NCBI GenBank assembly: GCA_022457155.1
Contig: JAJGOT010000171.1
Location: 1,054,501 to 1,118,500, forward strand
From: Cladopsammia gracilis
Lineage: Eukaryota; Cnidaria; Anthozoa; Scleractinia; Dendrophylliidae
Direction: 5' to 3'
DNA: 64,000 bases
The notes beneath the pieces are model-generated. The model searched no databases, was not told the origin of the DNA, and worked only from the letters and a program-made list of their open reading frames with translations. Shown here piece by piece: positions 44,470-57,300 of the stretch; within the stretch, counting starts at the first letter, position 1, and the number at the start of each line of letters is the position of its first letter. The position numbers were made by a program, and so were the translations under genes.

Positions 44470-45340
44470 ATGACTAGTACGGACCCTGGAGCAAGTGGCA
44501 GCACGGAACAACCGCCGGTTACAGTAATAGTGATTCAAGCGCCCAGAGAATACAACAACATGGCTACAGCAATGCCAATTCTGCCATCCGGTTTAAAACC
44601 GCCTCAGCCTCTCAAGACTGACGGAAACTTTGCTACGAACTGGAAACGATTGAAACGAACCTGGGACAACTACTCAATTGTGGCCAGACTTGAGCGTTTC
44701 GATGAAAAATTCAAGACGGCAATGTTTCCCTCTGTAATAGGAGAAGATGCAATGGAAATATTCGACGGAATGGATTTCACACCAGAAACCGACCGTCATA
44801 TACTAAGCAAGGTAGTCGAAAAATTTGAACCTATGAGAGGTTCATCTTTAATCGAAGAAATCAAGAAGAAAACAAAAGTATCGATCAATATGTATTGCGA
44901 AAGCTCGCTCAGACATGCAATTTCTGCAGTTGTCTACAAGATTCGCTTATCAGGGATCGGCTGCTCTTAGGAATTAGGGACGAGTCGATTCAAAAGAAAT
45001 TGTTGCAAGAAAAGAAGCTTAACCTCTCACGCACTGTAGACATCGGAAGCAGCGGCGAAACGACCAGTATGCGTCTTAAAGAGCTCAAGAACAAAGCAGC
45101 GACATCTGGAACAGATGAAGAAATTAATACACTGAAGACCAAGAGAACGAATAATGAAAGATCATGAAGAGAAAGAGAAACAATCCACTCTTGTCGTTAT
45201 TGTGGGGGAAGTCACAGACGAGGAGATTGCCCAGCGTATGGACAAACATGCAAGAAATGTGGCCGTCGGAATCATTTCTCCCAAGTTTGTTTACAGAGAA
45301 ATTCCAGCCAAAGAGACGCGTCAGCAAACATTGTAATGCA
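44470..45340 (+). pseudogene. Gypsy gag with two zinc knuckles, frameshifted
   Basis: The first frame (44470-44970) is a gag capsid-like region (NFATNWKRLKRTWDNYSIVA). A frame change near 44910 leads to DSLIRDRLLLGIRDESIQKK (44895-45167), the capsid C-terminal pattern. A further frame holds CRYCGGSHRRGDC and CKKCGRRNHFSQVC at about 45195-45290, two CCHC knuckles. Gag would package the element RNA. At least two frameshifts break it. Confidence 0.85.
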
Positions 45341-45449
45341 ATCTCAACATCTATCAGATGACGATAACAGCGATTCTATCATGACACTGGACCTATCCCC
45401 AGACCCACAGAGGAAGTCCTGGTTGTTCAGAGTAAGCAATTGAAGTAGA

Positions 45450-45725
45450 AAATTCACGCGACAATGAAAATCAAGGGTGGCTCCGAGACGATCTTTCACT
45501 GGGGCGACCGGTAACGTGATGCGGTCTGATGAACTGCGTGGCACTAAGTATGAAAATAACATCACAGCGACGAACCAAGTACTAAAGATGTACAATTCTT
45601 CAGTGCTAAAGCCAGCTGGTAAATGCCACGTACAGCTAACAAACCCACGAAATAGCCAGAAGTATAAGGTGGACTTTGTTGTAGATGAAGATAAAGATGC
45701 GAACATCAATCTCCTTGGAATCTAA
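45450..45725 (+). pseudogene. Gypsy aspartic protease remnant
   Basis: The frame at 45477-45725 contains SFTGATGNVMRSDEL where retroelement proteases have D[ST]GA. The catalytic Asp is missing in this copy, probably through a small deletion. The rest (KPAGKCHVQLTNP; VDFVVDEDKDANINLLG) follows the usual fold. It cannot cut a polyprotein. Confidence 0.7.
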
Positions 45726-45759
45726 TCCGAGTTAATCATGAACAGAATGGGTGAGCGCA

Positions 45760-46525
45760 ATAGTAGTGAACAAGAAGAGCAACGGCAAGATAAGACTCTG
45801 CCTTGACCCACAGCCACTGAACAAGGCTTTAAAGCAATGCCATTACCCAATCCCGACGATTGCAGAAGTCCTTCCAGACCTAGCAAATGCAAATGTTCAC
45901 TAAGCTGGTCTGTAAGAACGGTTACTGGCAGGTGAAGCTGGACCAAGACTCGTCTTTTCTGACCACCTTCAATACTCCCTTTGGTCGCTACAAGTGGACC
46001 AGAATGCCTTTCAGGATTTCTCCCGCAGAAAAAATTTTCCAGCGCCGCCTAGACCAAGCCATTGAGGGACTTAGCGGAGTCAGGACCGTAGCAGACGACC
46101 TCCTTATCATTGGCAACGGGGAGTCGGTTGTCGATGCAGTAAAAGACCACCACACCAAGCTAGAGGCCTTACTTACCCGGTGTCGCAAGCGTGGAATCAA
46201 GTTGAACGAAACAAAGATTGCCCTCAAGCAAACCTCCATGCCGTACATTGGTCATCTTCTCACTGCCCACGGAGTAAAGGTGGACCCCTCCAAAGTTGAC
46301 GCAATCACCAATCTGACCAAGCCAACTGATGTGCAAGGTGTCAGACGGATCCTGGGGATGACCAATTACTTAGCAAAGTTCCTGCCGAAGCTATCAGACG
46401 TCTCAGCACCATTGCGCGAGTTAACCAGAAAGGACCATGATTTCTACTGGTCGGACATACATGACCAGGCATTTGACGACATCAAAGAACTTGTGTCAAG
46501 CCCACCGCTACTCAAATACTATTAA
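45760..46525 (+). pseudogene. Gypsy reverse transcriptase
   Basis: Start region GKIRLCLDPQPLNKALK (near 45790) lies in another frame than the main open part (45887-46525). That part has QVKLDQDSSFLTTFNTPFGR, WTRMPFRISPAEKIFQRR, the catalytic VADDLLI, and GHLLTAHGVKVDPSK. The domain order and VADD box are typical of Ty3/Gypsy. One stop at 46525 separates it from RNase H. Confidence 0.9.
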
Positions 46526-48081
46526 CCAAGCAAGCCACTGGTACTCCAATGTGATGCAAGTGAGAAGGGCCTGGGTGCTTCGTTGTTGCAAGACGGAAAA
46601 CCAATTGCGTATGCAAGCCGAGCACTTACATCTACGGAAACGAACTACGCTCAAATTGAAAAGGAACTATTGGCCATCGTCTTTGGTGTAGAGCGTTTCC
46701 ACCAATACACGTATGGAAGAAAAGTTGTTGTGGACTCAGACCACAAGCCTTTGGAGACAATATTCGGAAAGCCCCTGGCCATGGCTCCCAGACGTCTCCA
46801 AAAGATGTTCATGCGTCTTCAACGTTATGATCTTGACATACATTACAAGAAGGGATCTGAAATGTACCTGGTGGATACACTAAGCAGACACTTCAGTGGA
46901 GAAGAAGTACACGTGGTCAGGTCAGACTTTGGGGAAGAGATCGAAGAAATGCCAAAGATAGAGGACATCAACCAGATGGTGGCATCAGAAGACAAGATGG
47001 CGAGACTAAAGGATGAGACAAGCAAAGACGAAGTCCTCCAGGCTGTGAAGGCGACTATTCAACGCGGATGGCATGAGAGCAAGAGCAGCTTCCCCGCGGC
47101 AGTAACACCCTATTTTCAATTTCGAGACAAGTTAGTAGTGCAGGAAGGTCTCATACTCCGCGGAGATAGGGTGGTTATCCCACACACACTCAGAAAGGAA
47201 ACAATCCAGGATCTACACGCAGAGCACCAAGGAATAGAGTCTACTCTACGAAGAGCACGAGAAAGCATTTACTGGCCCAATATGAACAATGAGGTGAAGG
47301 ACTACATCTCCAGGTGTGACACTTGCCTGACCTATGCCCCTCGTCAACAGAAGGAGCCCCTCCTAAGCCACGAAGTACCTGATCGCCCTTGGGCAAAGGT
47401 CGCCACAGACCTTTTTCAGTTCGAGAACAAAGACTACCTTGTGACAGTAGACTATTTCTCTGATTTCTTTGAGGTAGACCGCCTGTACAGCACGACTTCT
47501 GAAACAGTCATAACGAAGCTGAAAGGCCATTTTGCAAGATACGGGATACCAGACGAAGTAATCTCTGATAACGGGTCACAGTTCACTGCTGAAGAGTTTC
47601 ATGCATGTCTTCGCTCAAGCATTCGTGCACCAGTCCGCATCACCCTCAGTCCTTCGGCAAGGCCGAATCAGCAGTAAAGTAAGCCAAGAAAACCCTGCGA
47701 ATGGCAAGAGTGAGTGGCAATGATTTCTATTTGGCCCTCCTTAACGTCCGGAATACGCCTCAGGAAGGATACAACACGAGCCCAGCCCAAAGAATGATGA
47801 GCAGGAGTACAAAGACCCTTCTTCCAGTCTCCACAAGCCTACTGAAGCCTCACGTGGTTCAAAATACCATGGACATCATTCTCAAGAAACAAGCCAAGCA
47901 GCAACACTATTACAACACGGGAGCCAAGACCCTAGAACAGCTGCATAACGGAGACAGGGTGGAACTTCAGCCATTTACCCTTGGAAAGACACTGGGCCAC
48001 TGCCAGAGAGTGGAACCACAGGAACCTCAGCAACGCGCCCAGACACGGCTTACAGAACCCGCAGCGGGCGGGTGCCTATAA
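46526..48081 (+). pseudogene. Gypsy RNase H, integrase and C-terminal domain
   Basis: The frame at 46583-47677 starts in RNase H (GKPIAYASRALTSTETNYAQ; VVVDSDHKPLETIF; YLVDTLSRHF). It continues through the integrase zinc finger (HAEHQGIESTLRRA, CDTCLTYAPRQQ) and core (WAKVATDLF first Asp; VISDNGSQF second Asp). A frameshift near 47610 separates the Glu region, which continues via AKKTLRMARVSGND into the C-terminal frame at 47701-48081 (YNTSPAQRMMSRSTKTLLP). Integrase would join element ends to target DNA; this copy is dead. Confidence 0.88.
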
Positions 48082-48196
48082 GACCCGCTAGATTCAATGA
48101 CTTTATCATGGAGTAACCATAGGGTTAAAATGACACTTTCTAAAGACAGTTAATGTTCAATGTGATTATATTTGTTTTTTTTTATTGAAGGGAAGA

Positions 48197-48381
48197 TGTG
48201 ACGATATGTGTTGATTTACTGTAATTCGAGAGGTTGTTTTATAGATTATGTATGTAGACACGTGACGAGTTCACGGGTGATTTTATATGGCAATGTGACA
48301 GAGTTTTCAGATGGTACAATAAATCAAGGATTACAATCAATACCTTGGCTTTATTGGATGCGCCATTCGTCAAACAAAACA
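48197..48381 (+). repeat. 3' LTR, 185 bp, with adjacent polypurine tract
   Basis: The LTR begins TGTGACGATATG directly after GAAGGGAAGA, the polypurine tract that primes plus-strand synthesis. It ends CAAACAAAACA, followed by the CAGAC target duplication. Confidence 0.9.
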
Positions 48382-48386
48382 CAGAC

Positions 48387-51300
48387 GTCATTTCGTTTGA
48401 ACTTCCTTAGTTAGATGTTGTAAATTATGCAATCCTGGGAATGGCATATTCCTTCATGGGGTCTTTGAATTGCTGAAAATGACTCCGCAAGTATGACTGC
48501 CAGTGAGACTGAAAAGTCAAGTATGAGGTCTGTTTTGTTGCTTGTGTGATAGTTACAAATATTACATGTTGGAGTAAATACCTCGACATTATCCAATTCT
48601 TTTCTTCCCCATTCTTCTTTTTGGGATGCTTGATGGTGTTTACATGTGCAGCACACTCAGTCGCGAGACTGAATTTGGACTTGCACCCCCTGAAGGGGCA
48701 TTGGAATACTTCTGGGTATTCTCCATCCCCTCCAGGAGGAACCCATCGAGATTTAGTGTTTAAATGGATTACTGTACTACAGTCCTCCCATGTCTGACAG
48801 AGTTCGAGGACGTTAAGTTGTCTTGTTGTTTCCTGTGTTAATGAAGTAAAGTAACGTTTTTCAGTTTAAACATGGGGGATGTGATCGTCACATCTTGAAA
48901 AATACAAAAAAAGTGATGTCTCTGTTTCCCAATTGTGTAAACTTGCTCACCAATTTATTGATATTTACCGGTTTGGGTGGCAAGGGGGGCGGCTTTCTCC
49001 GCTCCTCATGTTGTTGCAAGTTTTTCTTTTTGCAAAAATTCCTTGTGGCTTTATCTTTTAATTTTTTATTCTTCCTTTGTTCTCTGGTTGTTCAACTATG
49101 AAAAATGGACTTGATGTAAGTATATTAATGTGACTGATATTTTATTTAGCTGGGACGCTCAGTGTGAGTTTCATTTAATTTGGGGTCAATTAGAATATTG
49201 AATATTATAATTGCAGCTTGTATTCTGAAACATGAATGTTGCAAGTTCATTCGAATGAGAGCTGTTTGTACATATTAACTGTCAGCATCTTTTTGTGTTG
49301 CAATGTTGCGTGCTGGAGCCTGAAGATGAAAGTTGTACGCACTTGGGATTGATCTCTTTCTTCTCTTTCTGCGGCATTGCAGTCCTTAAAATAAAGCGAG
49401 TAATGAGTTTGGCTCTATTATCCTACATATAAGAAGTTTGATTAGTAAAAGTCAAACTAACAGTAGTCAATATATCTACAACTGGAAAGTGGGATTTTTC
49501 CAAATCGGTCAAATACAACGTACCATCATCACAGTTTAGAAAGCTCTTGAGTCTTACTCACCAGGCGTTATAAGGGCTGCAGTGTCGGTGTACTCTTCCA
49601 CAATCCGCTTCACATACAGATGTACAACTGCTGACTTCTGTGCCCAGACCCCCCCCCCCCCCCCGCCCCAACCTCCGCAGTTGGTCAATGTGAGAATCCT
49701 GAAACTTGCCACCATTTTCCATGGCAGCAGTTAGAACGAAGCGGGTTGCAAAAGCCTGCAATTATTAAAAAAGGTACAAGCTCTAATCAGAAATGAAATT
49801 GAGTAAAATCCCTTGCAATATCATTTCAGATACGTGCATTACAGCAGAAAATGAGAACCTGTTTAAGAACCTAAATAGCCAAATTACACAGTAAAGAACC
49901 TTTTGAGGCAAACTTGGAAAATGCAGGTATTTATCGTGGTTTTTACTGTATGTGATTTGCTCATGGACACATAAATGCAAGTAATTTAAAGTACTTTATT
50001 TAACTTATAGAAATGATATTACATGTATAGAGAGAGCAAATGTCACTGAATATTTATCTTCATTATCTGTTTTTTATTTGTTATTGTAGCGGAATAGCCC
50101 TTATAAGGGAGATACAATAATGGAAGTTTCGCACTTACTTGTGTGGTCGGTGAGATGCATCATTTTTTTCATGAGTCAAGGTCACCGACATTGTGATCCC
50201 AAGTTTGTCTTCAGATCTGTGAATTAATTGACCACTTTTATTTAGACAAGAGTGAAAAGTAGAAGAATTTATGTGTAAGGAAGAGTAAACGCCATGGTTT
50301 AAATATAAATCCCTTGGTTTCCATCGTGAATTATAATGCTGGGAACATCTTATATCTCTTAGGGGTAAAAAATAGTCTAAGGTCATACCAAAACATACCC
50401 CTCTCTTTTAAAGGAGTGAATTATTCTAAGAAATTTTGCAGTGGCAGTGTTATATTTGAAAGTGGAGAGGTGTAGCTGTTGCAAATGTTTCTGTAACTGT
50501 TGTGTGCTACTTACCTGAATTCAACATCTCCCACTTTCACCTCCTCAGCTTCAGGATAGGGTTCAAGCCCAACGGAATCACCGATATTTGATATTTCGGG
50601 CCAGACATATCCCTTTGCAAGGGTATTACTCCTCGCCCCACAGAAAGCCGACATGCTGTTAATGAGAGACACTGAAAAAGGAACATGTCATTAATATTCC
50701 AAGCAGGTGGAGATAATGTTATGTCCACTTAGCTCATTTCAATTTTTAGTTCTTGATTTATTTCTCTATGTCATTTGTAGGATTATTTGGTGGAACAGAG
50801 AGGATTGTAAGGCGGATCTTTCTAAAAAATGAAGCATCTCACTCATCAAACTGGGATCATCTGTATGAAAATAACTCACGTTGCAGAATAAGCTGGTGTG
50901 CCTATTCCAATTGTGTCTAACAGATATTCCATGTGTTGCTGAAACATGCGTTTCTTTGGAAAGATGTCATTATCGCCGACTTCCTTTCTGACAAACTTAA
51001 CAATTGTCAATCCCAATTCCGGAAATTCTTTCGCAGGGCTCTGGTGGCCATTTGAAGTTTGCTGAAATTTGAAAATAAGTGACATGTTTGCAGCACTCAA
51101 ATTATTTGTTACTATGCATGCTATCCTGGTGCGTGCTTCCTAAAATGGAACCTGTTAACATTCAATATCAGTTAACTTACCCACATGCACAGGCCACGAA
51201 ATATATTGTTAATAATTCTTGTGTAAGAGAATCCGGCCTGTGCACAGGCCACGCAGAATGCTTTTATGTTCAGTTCTTTCATAGGGAGTCTGACCACCTT

Positions 51301-52282
51301 TCCTGGATATGTGGCATTATGCCATGTCATAAACAACTTGCGTGCATCTACTACACTTTTGAGCTGCAATATGAAATGAAGATGACGTTATGTATGCCTT
51401 ACGCAGCTGGTACTGGTTCTGTCAATTCAAATGATTAAGTTAACCCAGCAGTATTGTCAATGTTGAATACTACTTTTTGTCTTCACAACCTCACCTGTCC
51501 ATACATTCTTTGTGGCAGTAACAACAACTTCTACGACCCTATGATAGAATATGCGCTGAATTGTTTGTCAACACAACGAACAACAACTCTACGTGTCACT
51601 CCCTGAAAAGGAGAATTTGATTTTATGTGTTTGTGTCACTCCCTGAAAAGGAGAATTTGATTTTATTTCATACGTATTGAGATTTTCTATTGAAATTTGG
51701 CGTGTGGAAACCCCGTTCAGGGTTTGCAGCCAATCAGAATGGCAAAACTAGTTTCTCACACTTAAAAAAAAGCGTTTCGTCCAATCACAAATGTCTAAAA
51801 TAAACAAATTACAGCATGGGCAGTGCTTTGTATGGTATTTATGCACTTGTTGGTTTGTATCAGAAATCTCACTCTCTCTGAAAGCCTCGTTCGTTCGATT
51901 TCTGATACCAAACCAACTCATGCGTAAATACCGTACTGCCCATGAAGTAATCTATATATACCTAATTGCTGTTGTGTGATAGTATCGAGTTTATTACCTA
52001 CACTGAATAAATGTAGTTTCTACTGCCCATTTTATGCAGCATAATGAAAACATCTGTACCTAGCATGTTAAATGGAGTTAATGTTTCTCTTTTATAAAGG
52101 ATGTCTTTTGTAAAAGGAAATAACGCGACATTTCTTACCGTTCCAGGAGACTGTCTCTAGATACATTTTTTTAGCTCGGTGTAGGTGTAATGTAGTGTCT
52201 CCCAAGCTGGAGGCAAATGAAGACAGCATACTTCCTGAAGAAACATTTATTTCGCCAAATATGTCCCCCTCCGGGGCCAGCC
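48387..52282 (-). pseudogene. Tandem-array gene copy B
   Basis: Same layout as copy A without the retroelement insertions. Candidate exons: 52139-52282 (APEGDIFGEINVSSGSML, donor AACGGTAAGA), 51181-51363 (183 bp, 61 codons open), 50880-51061 (donor GTGAGT intact only here), 50515-50671, 50139-50234, 49562-49755, a truncated exon near 49270-49390, and 48387-48832 with the zinc finger. Defects: a 1-bp loss in exon 50515-50671 relative to copy A, a 16-C run in exon 49562-49755 that breaks the frame, the same truncation of the seventh exon as in A and C, and a 1-bp loss near 48520 in the last exon. No copy seems able to make the full protein. Confidence 0.6.
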
Positions 52283-52559
52283 CTGTTGAGAGAGAGACGT
52301 ACTTATTTTGCCAGTTTTGTGTTGTTTGTTTGGTATGAACTTGCCCAAACTTGCCCACACGTTACGGAAAAAAGGCAGTAAAGGGAAGCTGAGAGAAAGT
52401 ATATTAGATAAAAACAGTGTGAGTGAAAGGGCAGTGTGCATATGGAATACTTTGCTGTTTAGTTTCAAAAATTCTAACACAAAGAAAAAATTACCGGCTA
52501 AATTATCATCCGTGAGTCCTCCTTAAAAAAAAGTTGGGGGCAAAGAGCAAATTTTTCTC

Positions 52560-53126
52560 GCATAGGCACTACGCCTAATTCGCACCATTTTTTCCCGCCA
52601 TTTGTTCACATCTCTAGAACGTTTGCCCGTAAGCCAGTTTTAATATGATAATGAGTTCAGTAACATGCTAATGAGCTTTTAACATTATAACGCGGTGACT
52701 TGTATTAAAATAACGAATACCACCGCTGCAATTTGCGCTGAACCATTTTAACTCAATGAAATCACAAGTTTTATCATTTTTTCACCTTTTGCAAACGTTA
52801 AAAACCACTGAGTCACAATCTCGTGAAAATAATTACAAACCATCTGGCTTCAAATGAACTGCGTGACAAACATGTAGAATCTTTGTGTGTAATTTCCTTA
52901 GGTGTTATAAACTTAAACCATCGTTTTATCAAACGCTACCTAAATCAAGCTTTAATCACAAATCACCATGCATGCTATAAATTTAAATTCTGGGCGGACG
53001 GTATAAAATCATACATCACTGCTCAAGTTCACTCGTGTGCACTGCTGCCCTGTCTGTGTCGTTCTTATGGTAGAGTCTCAACAACTTGTTTCCAATGCTA
53101 GTACTCTAATGCATTCTAGTCAAGGT
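52560..53126. other. Unit flank left of Harbinger copy B, no gene
   Basis: Duplicated at 58400-58970. A 92-residue plus frame is present in both (LNHRFIKRYLNQALITNHH) but shows no domain, and it lies in what is probably the transposon's 3' flank. Confidence 0.4.
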
Positions 53127-54065
53127 TTAGATATTTGAGAAAAGTGGAACGCGTCTTTCAGCTAGAAAAGCAGCCAGCCCAATGCAAACGGGCATCAGCC
53201 ACCTTTGGTGCCGCCAAATTTGTCCAACAGCCTTATATGTTTTAATTTCCTTAAAAACATGTTCTATTTTAATTCTTCGGCTTGACAAATTCCTGTTAAA
53301 CCCCCTTGCTCGTCTTCTCTCCCGGGGGTTTAGAAGGTGCATCTGATTGGCCCGCACAGCTGTTAGCAGTGGGCCACCGTCTGGATATGCTCTGTCGGCT
53401 AAAAGATTAGCACCAGGGGGAAGGTCTAATGGGCATCCAGGTCCGATAGGTGTCATGAGTCAATATGATGAAGCATCATGTGTGCTGCCCAAAAACCCGT
53501 TTGTACAAACCTCAGTGTCCTTGGTTGTCCATTACTGGTTGCGTATGCATGCAATGATAGTGGCGATGGCCACTGTAGAAAAGGTGTTGCGGTTCTGTTA
53601 GTGGGCGATAGATCTGATGTGGGGTTGCCTCAATGGCACCCACCGTATTTGGAAATGCTGGCCAGTTTCCCATGAGGTTGGCCCATTCCCCTATATATAA
53701 TCCGCGCGATCGACGACGGATCAACGTCAAACCAGAGAGCTAGGCTTTCGACATTTTTTCCACATCATCACAAGTAACACTTGGTTTGTCAAGCTGAGTT
53801 GATGCTGGATTATTCGTCTACGTGGCATTCCATCTCTTGTCAGGCGAAGCAAAGCCGGAGATACATCGGCAACAAGCTGAACGAATGATTGTGGGGTTTC
53901 TCCTTTGTTTCGCCAAAACAACCAAGGCTGTACTGAAATTAGCGCATCAACGTCCCGGCCAACAAGACCGTTTCCACGGAAATATGGTAGGAGGCGCTGG
54001 TTTAGAGGGAAATTGTCGTCCATGACAGGAGGCTGCATAGCAACAAGCTGTAGCAAAATGGCCAA
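53127..54065 (-). pseudogene. Harbinger-type transposase in junction B-C
   Basis: On the minus strand: LPYFRGNGLVGRDVDALISV and GETPQSFVQLVADVSPALLR (53727-54065), then QLSLTNQVLLVMMW. A frameshift or deletion near 53760 follows. Then comes WPAFPNTVGAIEATPHQI (53512-53730), where the first catalytic Asp is Glu, and, after another frame change, LLADRAYPDGGPLLTAV (second Asp) and RRIKIEHVFKEIKTYKAV (Glu) at 53127-53456. The same defects are partly shared with the copy at 58971-59800, so the two descend from one insertion that was duplicated with the unit. Confidence 0.85.
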
Positions 54066-54370
54066 TATATTAAAAAGAACTACTCGGATATCCTGAACGC
54101 GTATAAAACGTAGTGCACCTTCCTTCCTTCCTTACCTTCCGGTAAGCTGTGCGTGCTACCTTTTGATAGGAAAAGCAGCTGACACGTGCGTCAATGCATG
54201 ATGAGTGCACGTCGCGCGCAAACCCCTGAAAACCCTTTCTAGCCTCCTTAAAAAATAAATCTGTGTTAACCCGCCTTTCAGTTGTTTCCAAATAAAAGTA
54301 TAGGGACTTGATTTCAATAGGCAATTTTCGCTATGGCATCATTAATTTTTTATTACAGGCTGCAGACGTC

Positions 54371-57300
54371 ATTTCGTTTGAACTCCCTTAGTTAGATGTT
54401 GTAAATTATGCAATCATGGAAATGGCATATTCCTTGATGGGGTCTTTGAATTGCTGAAAATGACTCCACTAGCAAGTATGACTGCCAGTGAGACTGAAAA
54501 GAAAGTATGAGGTCTGTTATGTTTGCTTGTGTGATAGTTGCAAATATTGCATGTTGGAGTAAATACCTCGACATTATCCAATTCTTTTCTTCCCCATTCT
54601 TCTTTTTGGGATGCTTGATGGTGTTTACATGTGCAGCACACTCAGTCGCGAGACTGAATTTGGACTTGCACCCCCTGAAGGGGCATTGGAATACTTCTGG
54701 GTATTCTCCATCCCCTCCAGGAGGAACCCAACGAGATTTAGTGTTTAAATGGATTACTGTACTGCAGTCCTCCCATGTCTGACAGAGTTCGAGGACGTTA
54801 AGTTGTCTTGTTGTTTCCTGTGTTAATGAAGTAAGTAACGTTTTTCAGTTTAAACATGGGGGATGTGATCGTCACATGATGTCTCTGTTTCCCAATTGTG
54901 TAAACTTGCTCACCGATTAATTGATATTTGCCGGTTTGGGTGGCAAGGGGGGCAGCTTTCTCCGCTCCTCATGTTGTTGCAAGTTTTTCTTTTTGCAAAA
55001 ATTCCTTGTGGCTTTATCTTTTAATTTTGTTATTCTTCCTTTGTTCTCCGGGTGTTCAACTATGAAAAAAGGGACTTGATGTAAGTATATTAATGTGACT
55101 GATATTTTATTTACCTGGGACGCTCAGTGTGAGTTTCATTTAATTTGGGGTCAATTAGAATATTGAATATTATAATTGCAGCTTGTATTCTGAAACATGA
55201 ATGTTGCAAGTTCATTCGAATGAGAGCTGTTTGTACATATTAACTGTCAGCATCTTTTTGTGTTGCAATGTTGCGTGCTGGAGCCTGAAGATGAAAGTTG
55301 TACGCACTTGGGATTGATCTCTTTCTTCTCTTTCTGCGGCATTGCAGTCCTTAAAATAAAGCGAGTAATGAGTTTGGCTCTATTATCCTACATATAAGAA
55401 GTTTGATTAGTAAGAGTCAAACTAACAGTAGTCAATATATCTACAACTGGAAAGTGGGATTTTTCCAAATCGGTCAAATACAACGTACCATCATCACAGT
55501 TTAGAAAGCTCTTGAGTCTTACTCACCAGGCGTTATAAGGGCTGCAGTGTCGGTGTACTCTTCCACAATCCGCTTCACATACAGATGTACAACTGCTGAC
55601 TTCTGTGCCCAGACCCCCCCCCCCCCCAACCTCCGCAGTTGGTCAATGTGAGAATCCTGAAACTTGCCACCATTTTCCATGGCAGCAGTTAGAACGAAGC
55701 GGGTTGCAAAAGCCTGCAATTATTAAAAAAGGTACAAGCTCTAATCAGAAATGAAATTGAGTAAAATCCCTTGCAATATCATTTCAGATACGTGCATTAC
55801 AGCAGAAAATGAGAACCTGTTTAAGAACCTAAATAGCCAAATTACACAGTAAAGAACCTTTTGAGGCAAACTTGGAAAATGCAGGTATTTATCGTGGTTT
55901 TTACTGTATGTGATTTGCTCATGGACACATAAATGCAAGTAATTTAAAGTACTTTATTTAACTTATAGAAATGATATTACATGTATAGAGAGAGCAAATG
56001 TCACTGAATATTTATCTTCATTATCTGTTTTTTATTTGTTATTGTAGCGGAATAGCCCTTATAAGGGAGATACAATAATGGAAGTTTCGCACTTACTTGT
56101 GTGGTCGGTGAGATGCATCATTTTTTTCATGAGTCAAGGTCACCGACATTGTGATCCCAAGTTTGTCTTCAGATCTGTGAATTAATTGACCACTTTTATT
56201 TAGACAAGAGTGAAAAGTAGAAGAATTTATGTGTAAGGAAGAGTAAACGCCATGGTTTAAATATAAATCCCTTGGTTTCCATCGTGAATTATAATGCTGG
56301 GAACATCTTATATCTCTTAGGGGTAAAAAATAGTCTAAGGTCATACCAAAACATACCCCTCTCTTTTAAAGGAGTGAATTATTCTAAGAAATTTTGCAGT
56401 GGCAGTGTTATATTTGAAAGTGGAGAGGTGTAGCTGTTGCAAATGTTTCTGTAACTGTTGTGTGCTACTTACCTGAATTCAACATCTCCCACTTTCACCT
56501 CCTCAGCTTCAGGATAGGGTTCAAGCCCAACGGAATCACCGATATTTGATATTTCGGGCCAGACATATCCCTTTGCAAGGGTATTACTCCTCGCCCCACA
56601 GAAAGCCGACATGCTGTTAATGAGAGACACTGAAAAAGGAACATGTCATTAATATTCCAAGCAGGTGGAGATAATGTTATGTCCACTTAGCTCATTTCAA
56701 TTTTTAGTTCTTGATTTATTTCTCTATGTCATTTGTAGGATTATTTGGTGGAACAGAGAGGATTGTAAGGCGGATCTTTCTAAAAAATGAAGCATCTCAC
56801 TCATCAAACTGGGATCATCTGTATGAAAATAACTCATGTTGCAGAATAAGCTGGTGTGCCTATTCCAATTGTGTCTAACAGATATTCCATGTGTTGCTGA
56901 AACATGCGTTTCTTTGGAAAGATGTCATTATCGCCGACTTACTTTCTGACAAACTTAACAATTGTCAATCCCAATTCCGGAAATTCTTTCGCAGGGCTCT
57001 GGTGGCCGTTTGAAGTTTGCTGAAATTTGAAAATAAGTGACATGTTCGCACTCAAATTATTTGTTACTATGCATGCTATCCTGGTGCGTGCTTCCTAAAA
57101 TGGAACCTGTTAACATTCAATATCAGTGAACTTACCCACATGCACAGGCCACGAAATATATTGTTAATAATTCTTGTGTAAGAGAATCCGGCCTGTGCAC
57201 AGGCCATGCAGAATGCATTTATGTTCAGTTCTTTCATAGGGAGTTTGACCACCTTTCCCGGATATGCGGCATTATGCCATGTCATAAACAACTTGCGTGC

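Larger units (their letters stand above)
44265..48381 (+). mobile_element. Ty3/Gypsy LTR retrotransposon, complete but inactive
   Basis: Both LTRs start TGTGACGAT and end CAAAACA. A perfect 5-bp duplication (CAGAC at 44260-44264 and 48382-48386) flanks the element, and the uninterrupted site is visible at 54361 and 60240. Between the LTRs are a primer-binding site, gag, protease remnant, reverse transcriptase, RNase H, integrase and a purine tract. There is no env-like ORF. The 4.1-kb length fits a compact Gypsy-type element. Frameshifts in gag and pol show it cannot move by itself. Confidence 0.92.

Noticed and set aside
44265..48381. Endogenous retrovirus with env
   Set aside because: Between the integrase C-terminus (48081) and the 3' LTR there is only ~115 bp, with no open frame or membrane segment, so this is an LTR retrotransposon without an envelope gene.
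52823..53101. 92-residue plus ORF duplicated at 58688
   Set aside because: It lies in the duplicated flank of a minus-strand Harbinger element, has no recognised motif, and its preservation is explained by the recent unit duplication.
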